Of a stretch of DNA of 64,000 nt, positions 47,640 through 58,631 are shown in pieces. Source of the DNA: Gnetum montanum (Eukaryota; Streptophyta; Gnetopsida; Gnetales; Gnetaceae); the NCBI GenBank assembly GCA_015680685.1, contig MNCI01037504.1, forward strand, positions 338,247 through 402,246. The letters run 5' to 3'. Under the pieces are notes generated by a model. The model had not been told where the DNA came from. It made no database searches and saw only the letters and a list, made by a program, of their open reading frames with translations. The translations under genes and the position numbers were made by a program. Each line of letters starts with the position of its first letter. Position 1 is the stretch's first letter.

Positions 47640-49030
47640 AAAAACTCAATAACTAGGGCAAACTATCAAGCATTCGGAATGATGTTAAACTACCAACCAT
47701 CCGATATGATGTTAAACTACCAGCGAATGTTCACAATGATGTTAAACTAGCTATGGTTAGAAATGACCGATTCCCTTTAAGTCTCCTAAAACTGTTATCG
47801 CTTTAAAGCTAGTAATTCCTCTCTCTTTTTTTTAACACAGATACAACGGTCCACCATGACTCTAAACTGATGTGCATGGCCCGAAATGGCCTTAAACTAG
47901 AGCTCAGTATGTTACAAATTTATAAAATCTCGTTACGTTATATCAAATTTTCATTTACATGTTACAAGTTGCAATTTCAATTCATGCATTCTCGTTACTT
48001 TTCTTTTTACAAATATTTGCCTACGTTTTGCTCTACATTTTGGAATCTCATTTTACCTTCAGCTACATGCATATGTTCACAATATACCTGAGAAAATAAG
48101 AAAAACAACAAAAAAATAAAAAATATATATATAATATTGAACATCAACATGGCAATAGAATGCCAACACATTATGCCACGATTAAATCCATATCATTACA
48201 TCTATCCCCATACATTTCCATTAGACATCAAAAATCTAAAACATTCGGTAGATAAAGCTGGACTATTAGTTAGTTCACACATCAGTACTAGGAGGGGGCT
48301 GGCCCCAAAAATCCTCCACATCATCTGCTCTTACTCCACTAGGGCCAGCCTCATCATTACTATGTCCCTACAATGGAACAAAAAACAAAAAAACAAGTAA
48401 GCATAGCAAAGTAACTTATGAATACAAAACCTGGAAGAATAGTAACACTAACATTAAAAATAATAAAATCATACAAAAGTAAGTGCCATAATAAAACACT
48501 CACAGGCGAAGAGGGCCTTACTTAGTCACCAAGGCATATAATAATGAAGCATTCAAACTTGCTGACATGGATGGGAATGATTTTAATAATCCCACAAATC
48601 ACCTGTACCTGAAATGGTACTATGTCTGATCAACTTGAGGTATGTAACGGTCCTGACATCACAACCTAAAACTGATAACATAGAACGGTCCTAGGGCTAT
48701 GACTTGAAACTGGCACCATAGAGTGTCCTGGAGTCATGATAGAAAACTGACACCATAGAGCTTCATCCGGTATGACACTAAATTTCNAAAACTGACACCA
48801 TAGAGCTTCATCCGGTATGACACTAAATTTCCACATTTGTCCACCATGACATGAAACTAGCATGTAGAGTCCACGAAGACTATAAACTGGTTTGCCTCTT
48901 CATAGTCTGCTACGACTATAAACTAGCACTACACCATCTGCTACGATTCTAAATTGGCATCGTCCAAAGGGTTATGATGTGAAACTAACCCGCAACAGTC
49001 TGCTAAGACTATAAATTAGCGACATCATTG
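47640..49030 (+). repeat. Degenerate repeats in the 3' region of F
   Basis: Units of about 23 bases (ATGATGTTAAACTACCA) at 47680-47750, then looser 30-40-base units (CTGCTACGACTATAAACTAG, GACACCATAGAG) at about 48655-49025. The same motif is found in H at 10480-10860 on its coding strand. 47760-48650 between them holds little but AT-rich sequence. Bases 48743-48786 and 48788-48831 are identical around an N (48787), probably an assembly join. Confidence 0.78.
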
Positions 49031-50203
49031 ATGACCAGGAAATACTTGAAAAGATATGTTGTTGCAATTGGCTATATGTGTTCCACAAAGACTTGCTGCA
49101 TAATTTATCTCATGGACCCTAATGAAGCTGGTGCTGTTCATGATTTTGTCTACTTTGAAATTTCACACAGTGGCTCCATCTCCTAGGTTGTTTTCAAGAT
49201 TAAAGTGCTTAGTTGACTAAATTTTTTGTGGCTTTTCTTGTCTTCTTGGAGTTGTGTTTGTAGGATGATACACCTAAGGTGTTCGTGCATAGATGCATTC
49301 CATCATGACGACAAAGTATCAAATTCTTCCTGACACACGCAACTGGGTTAATCAATCCATTCATAAGTACATTCCCGACTCTTGATACATTCCCTATTCC
49401 CCATCATGTTCCCCTTATCCTATTCAATTACATCCCCTTGATACATTCTATTCACCCCAAAGCTCGTGGTACACTGTTGCACACTGTGTTTCTCTAAGCA
49501 GTTGTAACGCAAAACACAATACATGGTACATGATACAAATGCAAGCACATGAGCACAAGCACAGCACTAAAAGTAAGCTCTTTCAAAATGACCAAAAATA
49601 ACAAAAGAAAAAATATAAAAATAATAAACAAAAAGGAAAAGAACAAAAACATCAAAGAGAAAAATGCATGAAAAAGGTCTTCATGACCCCGTCGACATCA
49701 TAGACCAAAGACCATTGGCTCTTCTCATACAAGCCCCAGGCGGGAAGGTAATTGTCTTTAAGAAATAGTTACACTTGTGTCTCAAATGATCATATCACAC
49801 ATCATTGCGTGGCTTTGGCTATTTACAATGGGCTCCCGTAAACATTCTACAAGAGTCATATTTCTCTAAAGAATGCACCTCCTATGTCTTGGTTCCGAGT
49901 TTGCTAAACATTGGCTACTAACAAGGAAAAAAAATATGGCTTGTTCATGTGAGAGCATTCCTCTCCCACAATTCCAACAGCAATTATAACCCTTGATCAA
50001 CTCTTGATTCCCCCCAATTACAACCAATTCCCTTGCATCTTGAACCGCATTTCCCCAATCCCATGTACTTTTGAAAATGGCATGATGACGTCTAGCCAGG
50101 GGCCAATGGACAATGCTTGGTACTTGTTTGGTCATGGTGTTTTGTATTTCTTTGTCGATGCCTCTCAAGTGGATTCCTCCAAATATTAATAAAGAGGGGC
50201 CAA
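49031..50203 (+). other. 3' noncoding region and polypurine tract of F
   Basis: No coding frame is supported. The last 13 bases (AAAGAGGGGCCAA) are a polypurine-type tract directly before the LTR. Confidence 0.65.
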
Positions 50204-51845
50204 TGAAACACCACTAATTTCAGCTTAACACTTTGAAACGAGAACAACTTATAGCCTTTTTAGCTTTCGAGAGGAGAATATTTGACTAAGGCATGGAACT
50301 CACGCTGGGCTTGTCCAGCTTGGCTTGCCCTCATCGTGTGCGACTTCAACGACTTCAAAGATGGTTCAATTTGAGGATGCAAGTCATCTTCATAGGTTCA
50401 TTGTTGTCCACTTCAGGTTTTAGCATTTGAGAGTTCAGATTTTGGGCCACATTACATAAATTTTCCCAGGTCACATTAAGGTCATGCTAAGGTCATGCTG
50501 AGGTCACGCTAGCAGCATGAGTATAGCGTGAGCAACTCCAAAACCGAGTCAAAATGGTCTAACTTCCAAGGTGCAAGTCATCCTCACAGTCCATTGATGA
50601 CTACTTCAAGTCCCAACCTCTAGAATTCCAGACTTCAGGACCAAAATCATAAAATTTTATCACCCATGCTGAGGTCACGCTGACAACGTGAGTCCAACGT
50701 GAGCTACCAAAAGTGGCTCAAATCAAGACACATTCAAGCTTAGTTTTCAATATGCAATTCACTCTCAGGGTCAATCAAAGATAAAAAATTAGTGTGAAAT
50801 GTGTCATTTTCATCAGGCCATGCTGAGGTCACGTTGGCAGTGGGAGTACAGTGTGAGCACTAATCATGCTCGGTTAAAAGCACACGAAACACACACTGAG
50901 TACATGCCAAGACAAAATAAACTCACGCTGGAAGCTTTTGTGAAACAGAAATGCCTCAAACAACCACAAAACCACTCACATCAGCATCCTATAGCAGTCA
51001 ATCCATGGATCAAGAAGTTCCAAGCAAGCCAGAGTCAATTTCTCTTGTTGTACACTATCATTTTTGTAAATTTTCACCATTTGTAAGCTTGTCAAGCTCT
51101 TACGCTCCAAAATTGTATCCACTTCTATGGGCGTAAGCTAGCTTGCATAAGCCAACACACACTGTATGGTACAGTGCATCCGATCAAGAACATAGCTTGC
51201 CTACGCATGTCCAATTCACACATAGCTGTCCATCAAACACGTGTTACATGATCCGTTTTCCTCTCATCTCTCAGTCGCTGATTCCATCCATGAATTCCAC
51301 GCCCAAGTCTAGCCAAACCTTATAAATACCCTGTCCATTCACATAAACGGGGTTGGAAATTTTGAAGGTTGATGGCTTAGGGAGCATTAACTGGAAACTT
51401 TGGATGCTCAAGCACACGTGAATCCTAGCATCCAAGCACCTATAAACACATCACTCCAAGGCTTAGTGCTTGACTTGCCATCCACATACGCAACTATGCT
51501 TTGACCAGTGCACATTCTTGTTAAGTAGTACAATATAGTTTGTTATTGCCTTCCATTACATTGTTTGCTCTATTTTTATCTATTTTATGTTTTCTGCATA
51601 CGCTGTCGCAGTCATGCTTTCTTTACATTTTGTACATCACCAGTTATGATAACCCCAACGTAGGCCATAGCTTACGCTCAAGGAAGTCCTTGGTTGATTT
51701 GCATGTAGACCATCCAAGGAACTCTACCTTCATTTTCTTTTCCAGCTTGCCCTCACACAAAGGTAGTGTTGGTTGTGTCTCTTCGGTAATCTTTTAGCGT
51801 TTGTTTTTCTCTTCCAGCCTCACACCGATGATTTCGATCAGCACA
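50204..51845 (+). repeat. 3' LTR of element F
   Basis: From TGAAACACCAC to GATCAGCACA, with the three CTGAGGTCACGCTG-type units (about 50495, 50672, 50820) and TATAAATA near 51321 as in the 5' LTR. Followed by CAACC, the right target duplication. Confidence 0.92.
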
Positions 51846-53083
51846 CAACCTAATGGTTTTGTATAGTATAGTGTAGGATCCTAACCAAGGTGGTTGTGTG
51901 CTATTTGAAATAAAAGCATGATTTGCTTTTTACTTCTAAGGTGCTCATGGACATCTATAGAAGTGAGTATGCAAAGGCATTATGACAGGAGCTTGCTTTT
52001 GGGAGGACCCACTTACATGACTTTTGTTGATCATGGCTCTAAACCCAACATCACATCTTTTAGGGCATCATGGAAAAATTTTCAAAATTTATGCATGATT
52101 GTGGGACTACTTCTTATTAATTTTGAATTATCTTTAATGCTTTTCTATTGAAAATTCCTCTAAATTCAACATTTCTTAGCCTTATTGTGAACCAGGCCTT
52201 TGATTTTACTTATTTTAAGAACTTGTGTGCTTCCGGAGTTAAGCTCATTTATCATTGTTTAGGTGGGGGGTGGGGATGTGGGGGAGGTGGGGTGGCTTGG
52301 GGTGGGGGTATGGAAGATGAGGGGTAGAGCACACGTTAAGATGTGATTTTTGAAATTTTTCCAATACCCTATTTTCAAATATTATGATAACTAATAGTAA
52401 AAATAATCAAAATAACTTAAACAACTTGATGATTTTAGTTACATTAGAGCCTTGGGGAACATTATTATGAAATCATCTTTAGCTTACATGCTAAATTTTT
52501 TTCAAAATTTAAGGTAACTAAGGATTCAGAAAGGGTTAATCATCAAGGAAAAATTATCAAAACTAATGTTGTTTCTTTGGTGATTTTAGATGATGCCAAA
52601 CAAAATACCTAAGGTTGAAGGTCTTTTACAAGGCAAGAAAAAGAGGCCAAGAGAAGGACAAAGAAAGATATGCCCATAGACAAATACTAGCACATACAAG
52701 AATTAAAGCTCAAACATCGCATGTTCATTGGCTAGAAACCCATGGGTTGATGAGGAGTAATTTCAATCTATCCTTCAAGAATGTTCTACATAAAAAAGAA
52801 GCACCAACATAACAATCAAGGTTAGAAAGTTTTCTACCACTAGCAACAACAAGAAGATTCATCTTTGGTGGATTTTTGAAGACCTCTGCTATTTTGTAAA
52901 CTTTAATGTCTATTCAATCTTTTTGTAATTTTGTAATACATCCACTTGAATAAAATTTTGTAATGTAGCATTCTAAATTATAATGGTAGCCAATCTAGTC
53001 TTGGTCATCCCATAATTTTTGTAATGAAACTTTGTCCATTTATATATAACTTGAGGATGAGTTTTTAGTTAGTTGTGAGGGTA
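51846..53083 (+). other. Element C, second part of its noncoding region, with small ORF3 remnant
   Basis: Resumes C after F: GGGAGGACCCACTTACATGA near 52002 matches D at 57679. About 52590-52812 reads M-P-N-K-I-P-K-V-E and then Q-G-K-K-K-R-P-R, a short basic frame in the place where D has its ORF3, so most of ORF3 is lost here. A strongly G-rich run lies at 52262-52311. The last 40 bases carry the shared AACTTGAGGATGAGTTTTTA and a purine-rich GTGAGGGTA tract before the LTR. Confidence 0.7.
52262..52311 (+). repeat. G-rich run with G-quadruplex potential
   Basis: Seven runs of three or more G, separated by one to seven bases, within 50 bases of an otherwise AT-rich stretch. It lies in the noncoding region of C, and D has no such run at the matching place. 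Confidence 0.85.
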
Positions 53084-53254
53084 TGATGAGACCTAATTTG
53101 TCAAGTAGCTAATTCATGAAAACATCATGAAGCATCGATTTATCAAGTATACCAATTAGCTTAGATATCGTAGATGCTACATTGCATCTACATTGTAGCA
53201 TTCCTATCAGTGCGTCTCAGTTGGTTGCTACATCATCGATATTATATCACATCT
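53084..53254 (+). repeat. 3' LTR of element C, first 171 bases
   Basis: Starts TGATGAGACC after the purine-rich tract and follows the 5' LTR of C (15150 onward) base for base with few changes until CATCATCGATATTATATCAC, where the LTR of D begins at 53255. The rest of it would lie beyond D, outside the window. Confidence 0.88.
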
Positions 53255-54038
53255 TGATGACTCATGTTTTGTAGGGCTACAATATCAAGTATCCAATATT
53301 GGGGCACAACCTCAGATGTCAAGCATCCAATATTTCCCCTTCCATGCTAGCCTATAAATACCACACTTGGGTGCACAATAGGAAGGGAGTTGGTTGATAG
53401 ATTTTAGATAGCTTTTTCATAGATTTTTTATTTCCATTTCTATTGTTTCCTAGTGCATGCCTGCAATGTGATGTTAAGTGATTGTATGGCATCCTTATTC
53501 GATTGTGGAAAACTTGGATGAGTTACATAACTAGAAATAAATATCGAGATTACTTTCATCATTGCAGCATCCACTTAGATTTATTATTACTTTTACTTAT
53601 TTACTATTTTCCTTAGTTAATGTTTCCATTTATTTTTCTTTATGATTCTTGTCATTAAGCAGAATGAGTATGACTAATTGCAAGCACTTATGTGTAATTA
53701 CTTGGTAACCCAACAGTGTATCATTTGGTAAGCCTAGTGACGTATGCTTGGTAATTCTAGCGGTAGTTACATAAAGTCCAAGGCATGTGCAAACAAATAG
53801 GAATAAATACTCATCGCACGTAGGCTAGTTTAAATTTTACTTTCCACTGTTAATTAGCTTAGTTAATTAATCTCTTTATTACCATTAGGAGTATCTTAGG
53901 GCTAGTAAACATCAATCATATGTCTCACTTTGGACTAAACCATGTGTGAACACTTGTCCCATCCATAGAATTAACTGGATTGTGCATGAACACTTGTGAT
54001 TCATATGGCTAGGCATAGGGGTACCTCACCACTCATCA
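53255..54038 (+). repeat. 5' LTR of element D
   Basis: TGATGACTCA to CACTCATCA, 784 bp, primer site on its inner side, TATAAATA at 53353-53360. Very close to 61602-62208 and to the E LTR. Confidence 0.92.
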
Positions 54039-54058
54039 TTGACACCATTTTTGGGGAT
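54039..54058 (+). other. tRNA-Asp primer-binding site of element D
   Basis: TTGACACCATTTTTGGGGAT directly after the LTR; all changes from the tRNA-Asp complement are transitions except one. Confidence 0.8.
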
Positions 54059-54163
54059 GATGCTAGTTATCTAGATTAGTTATATTATATACAATCACTA
54101 TAAACAAATTAACAATATATCTTTTAGAAAATATTAAATCACACACATCATTAAATAAAAACA

Positions 54164-56270
54164 ATGTCTCTTCCACAAGGAAGCGATAATACATTGTATG
54201 GTGAGAACATTCATTGGAGAACTAACAAGATATATGTTGAAGAAAATTAGAGTGACCAACTTCATGCAAGGGCTTCATATGTTCATGACCATCCTAACAA
54301 CACTCAAAGACTCCATTCACCTAAGGCAAACAACCCTAGAGGAGATGAAGTAAGTCTTGGACTAGGGGAGGCCTCAAGGCTTAGGACCTCCTCAAAACCT
54401 AGAAAATCTAAATCAAGGGACTATGGGGAACACCATAGAAGCCATGACAACCTTCCAATTCCTTATCTATTTCTTCCTCTTCAACGTCTAGTTCTGACAA
54501 AGATGAATGTAGATATAGAGACCAAGCTTATCATTGGCATGAAAGTAAAAATAAAAATAGGAACCATAACCATGGAAAAAATCAAAGATGCCAAAATGAA
54601 CATAGGAAAAATCTTCAAAATCAAATGAATAGAAGTTTTCATCACAACATGTTTGATGACAATGAACCATTGTTGGCCACTAGAAGCCTGATGTAGATCA
54701 TAGAGGTAATTAAGATATCCCAAAAGTATCACAAATATAGTCACCTACCCAGGCTTGATATAAACAATATTCCTAAATTTGTGAGGCTATGATTCAAATC
54801 CACAACATCATGTACAAGCCTTCCAAGATGCATGTGCCTTCGATAACATTGATAGTGGGTGGCAAAAGCTTAAGCTCTTTCCTAGGACACTAATCAATAG
54901 AGCTGAAGTGTGAGATTGTTGAAACCAAATTCAATCCAACAGTGGTCCACAATGTTGAAACTCTTCAATGAGAAATACCAAACCTATGTAAAGGTGTCCA
55001 ACCTAAGGAGACAAATCCAAGAATGGAGACAAGAACAACATGAACCCTTGGACATGGCTTTAGATAGATATTATTCTTTACTAAATAGATGCCCAGGCCA
55101 TGGTTTCTCTAAGGAAAAGTAGCTTTTCCACATCATAGATAGGCTTTGTAATGAAATGAGGGAGATCCTTGGGATGTATGCTCTAGGTCAATTATACAAG
55201 CTACGAATCCATTAGATCTAAGAGCTAATCGAGCATGTGGTGAAAGAAGAAGGAGAGTAATGCAAATGGGAGAATGTTGAGAAATATCATTGAGATCCAA
55301 CTCTTCAAAAGGAAAAGGTCCATATCTATGGTAAGGAAAAAGAGGTCACTCTTGATAAGGTGATTCCACAATGGACCTTGTCGATACAGAAGTTTATTGA
55401 TGAACTTGAAGCAAATTTTGATAGGATGTCATAGTGGATATATGAAAAAATTACAACTTTCATAGAGACTATAGAGGAGAAGGTAACACAAAATAAATTA
55501 GGTGATCATAATAAATGGAGGAAGTAGTACCAAGAAATAGGTAGGAACACTTATCAACAAATAAGGGAAATGACTAAAGAAAGCAAGGCTATAGACTCAA
55601 CCATGGATGAAGATGATAGATGTGACATTTTCATATATGACCACCTGAAGGGCCATTGCCAAATTATGTTACATCTACATGAGTATTAGGCTTTTGCATC
55701 AAATTCCAAATTCTTACAAAAGCACATGCCCATGAAATTTCCTTTTTCACACAATAATTATAGATAGCCAATCATACTATCCTAGGGGTACTTATTACTA
55801 GCCTCAAAACTATCATCAACTACAGTGGAAAAACCCACAATCATCGGGGAGACCACCACTAAACTAGCTTTACCCTTACTACTAGCTAAACCCGTATGGA
55901 TATTATGTTCAACACCCTATTTCTCTAACTAGTTCTACATCCTCTACTTCAAATCACTACTATCACTCTCCCAAGTACCACCAACCCATGAAATCCCTTG
56001 AAGGATGACCACCTCATGCCACTTACCATCCATCCTATCCTTAATATTCTCATACTCCACCTCATCACATGCCACCACTAGTGACACGAGAAGGTTCAAC
56101 ATCACAACATCAACAAACAAATGGCATTTGTGCTATCAATGTGCATAGACATGTTGATACTAGTAGGTCCTCACTACAATCTCAAAAACATCTTATTTTT
56201 AGGATAGCTCCTAGGTGAAAGTGTAACACTCATGAACCTACCACATCATCCAAACCAACATAATGCTAAT
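54164..56270 (+). pseudogene. D gag remnant
   Basis: Begins M-S-L-P-Q-G-S at 54164, with N-P-R-G-D-E-V near 54340 as in C. Capsid: R-L-L-K-P-N-S-I-Q-Q-W near 54920, L-F-N-E-K-Y-Q near 54970, E-P-L-D-M-A-L near 55050, L-L-N-R-C-P-G-H-G-F near 55090, then E-M-R-E-I-L-G-M-Y-A near 55165. The motif C-D-I-F-I-Y-D-H-L-K-G-H-C lies near 55623-55665. A tail rich in Tyr, Pro and Gln follows. At least ten stops or shifts. Would form the particle shell; only useful to the element if other parts came from a partner. Confidence 0.85.
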
Positions 56271-56655
56271 CTAGTGCAATGCCTTCCCTTTCACAACCAA
56301 CATCCTCTATGCCTATGCAAGGGCCACCATCCATTGTTACTCCAACACCCAATGGAAACAATGAATTGAGCATTATGAAGAGACAAGTGAATCCATGCAT
56401 ACCAAATCATGATCAAGGGTGCAATTGTGGGTCAGACATTCGCAATGTTACCACAACTCATACTCTGACCCACCATACATTTAATAACCAAGTGTGTGAA
56501 CAAATTATCTACATAACCACCAATAAACTAAGAGGCACCCATTGGCTTGAAAATGAAAGGTTAACACTTTTTTACACATGCATGGAGCTTGCTTATCTGC
56601 TTAATAATTCTTGCCATGGTCAAATTCTTAGTCATGGGGAAAACACCCCATTCTA
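56271..56655 (+). pseudogene. D post-protease linker
   Basis: An open frame of 125 codons: N-P-C-I-P-N-H-D-Q-G-C-N near 56395, then G-T-H-W-L near 56530 and Y-T-C-M-E-L near 56575, aligning with the linker after protease in A and B (V-P-C-I-T, D-T-Q-W-L, I-C-M-E-L) and with C (38431-39030). As in C, gag leads into it with no protease between, and it ends before any RT. Confidence 0.78.
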
Positions 56656-58631
56656 ATCTTTAAAATTAATAGGTGTTTTTCATATTTTTGTTTTATAATC
56701 TTCTATTATTTTCTTATTTCTCAATACAATTTTTTATATCCTTTCCAATTTTTTCCATTTTTTGTTTTCATTTCCTTTGTTAAGTAATATTTCTTATGAA
56801 TAAAATGATCATGTACCCCATTGAGGTAAGGTTTTCTCTATGTTGTCATGTCATGAGGGATCGATTATTCGGACAATAAGCCACATCATCCATCCACTCA
56901 TTCCATTAATAAGAGATTCTTGCTTTGGTCATAATAATATTTTCTTCATCATCAAACTAAAAATAAATTTTTAATCATTATGCCTAGATAAAAAAGTGAC
57001 GAACCAAGAGGGAATGTGAAGGATGTGACATCAAGGGGATTTTTGCATTCTCTTTGACCACTTTTGTATGTTCTATCATGTTGCTTTGGTTGTAATTATA
57101 TCCTTGTAGATCTAACAAAAAATGGGAGTAAGAGTACCATAAAAAGGACATTGAATAAATTTCTGAGGGTCCCACTGGAAAGACATGTTACTCATGCTTG
57201 AAGATTGGTGGCTTCTCAGACTTCAAAAAAACACACCATGCCATGAATAAAACTCTTCCCTTGGAAAAAACACCAAGTGACATTACTCCTTGCAACTATG
57301 GTTATCTTATGGTTGTCAAACGAAGTGAGGAAATAATGTGATGTCATTGAATGTGGTTTGGACTTGGTTTGAATCATGAAAAGAAGGGCTAATAATTACT
57401 TAACCATTAATATTACACAAGGATTCATTATGCCTCTAGTTAGATACCTCACATTCCAATTCCTGCAATCCTTTCTACAGTCCATCTCATCTCACTATTC
57501 GTATAATCCTAACTTATGGTTTTTTGTAACATAGAGTTATTTTTTAAAATTTGTGATTTTACATATGTTTTTTATTTCATAGGTATGCATTGCATTCAAT
57601 CCCTTTAGTTCCTATGAACATTTTTAAGTGTGGTTACACAAGGGCATTATGGGTTAGAGCCTACTTTGGGGAGGACCCACTTGTGTAACTATTGTAACTT
57701 GTACTTGTTTAACACAGCCACATCATTCTTAACCTTCCAAGTGTATAATTATTGCATTTCATGCTCTCCATTATCATGAAATTGATCCATTCTATACCAT
57801 AGGTCTAATACCCATTTTCTTGCACCTTCCAATGCTTTTAGTGTCAATGACTCCATCTTCTAACACTTTTGGTGCCTACAAATGATTTTCTACTTACCCT
57901 AGAACTATGGACCTAACCTAAAACCTTTCAACCAATCATAGAGCTTCATTTTCCATGCTAAATACCCTCATAATATTAAGAATTGAGCATCCCAATATTG
58001 CCTACTTGATATTAGGTCGAATGTGACATTGGATACCTAATATCGAGTACCCAATGTCAGGTCAACAAAACTTATATATATGACCCCTGTAGTGCTCCAA
58101 ACTCTATTCTCATCATTTGCAACTAGGGGAGTTTTTCAAATTTTCTTTCATGACTAAGAGCTTTGAGCAATCAACTTTCACTTGTGATATTTTGCTTAAT
58201 ACCATGCCCATCTCCATATCATTTGAACTCGTTTGAACCCGAAGTGTTCAATTTACTCATGGAGGGGTGCTTGCATGGGAAACTTAAGCCAATTTTTCAA
58301 AATTTATTATCATCCAAAAGGTATTAAAAAGGTAATAATTTTAAAAACCTTAAGTGTTATGATGAAAAATTAATCATATTAATGCCATAAACTTTAATTT
58401 TTTCACATAAGGGACCATGACCGTCATAATAAGCCATACATAAGGAAAAAGGAACCAACTGCGAAGGGTCCTAAAAGAAGATAAACACTTTTTGGGAATC
58501 TTTCTAAAAATTTTTCTAACTCTACAATCATATGAACTAACGCACTTAATGGAACTAAGGTGATGAGTAAGGTATAAACATGTTAATGATGAATAACAAC
58601 ACCTTAGTAACATTCAACCGTTGATTGATTG
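56656..58631 (+). other. Noncoding region of element D before ORF3
   Basis: Holds the blocks shared with A, B and C: GTGACATCAAGGGGATTTTT near 57027-57046 and CCACTGGAAAGACATGTTAC near 57171-57190. A second part (57500-58150) matches C at 51846-52250. No coding frame is supported. A short stretch at 57985-58060 is rich in ATATT/ATATC motifs like those in the LTRs and may be an old fragment of one. Confidence 0.7.

Larger units (their letters stand above)
40131..51845 (+). mobile_element. Element F: Tat/Ogre-like LTR element without RT or integrase, holding solo LTR G
   Basis: Two LTRs of about 1.64 kb (40131-41771 and 50204-51845), a primer-site candidate, a leader with a 28-base tandem array, gag, a decayed protease, degenerate repeats, a polypurine tract (AAAGAGGGGCCAA, 50191-50203) and flanking CAGCT/CAACC. 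The D sequence at 57520-57535 (AACTTATGGTTTT) shows the empty site. Nothing resembling RT, RNase H or integrase lies between 47430 and 50200. Minus G it is about 10.3 kb. It lies in the noncoding region of C. Confidence 0.88.
15150..53254 (+). mobile_element. Element C: non-autonomous Athila-related LTR element, split by A, F and D
   Basis: After removing the nested insertions A (16828-36728) and F (40131-51845) this is a plus-strand element: 5' LTR, tRNA-Asp primer site, gag, a short post-protease linker, noncoding sequence, a small ORF3 remnant, polypurine tract and the start of a 3' LTR (53084) that is cut by element D. The internal part is only about 5.2 kb and contains no protease, RT, RNase H or integrase. 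Gag, linker and noncoding blocks line up with D and with A/B. The order of insertions makes C older than A, F and D. Confidence 0.85.
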
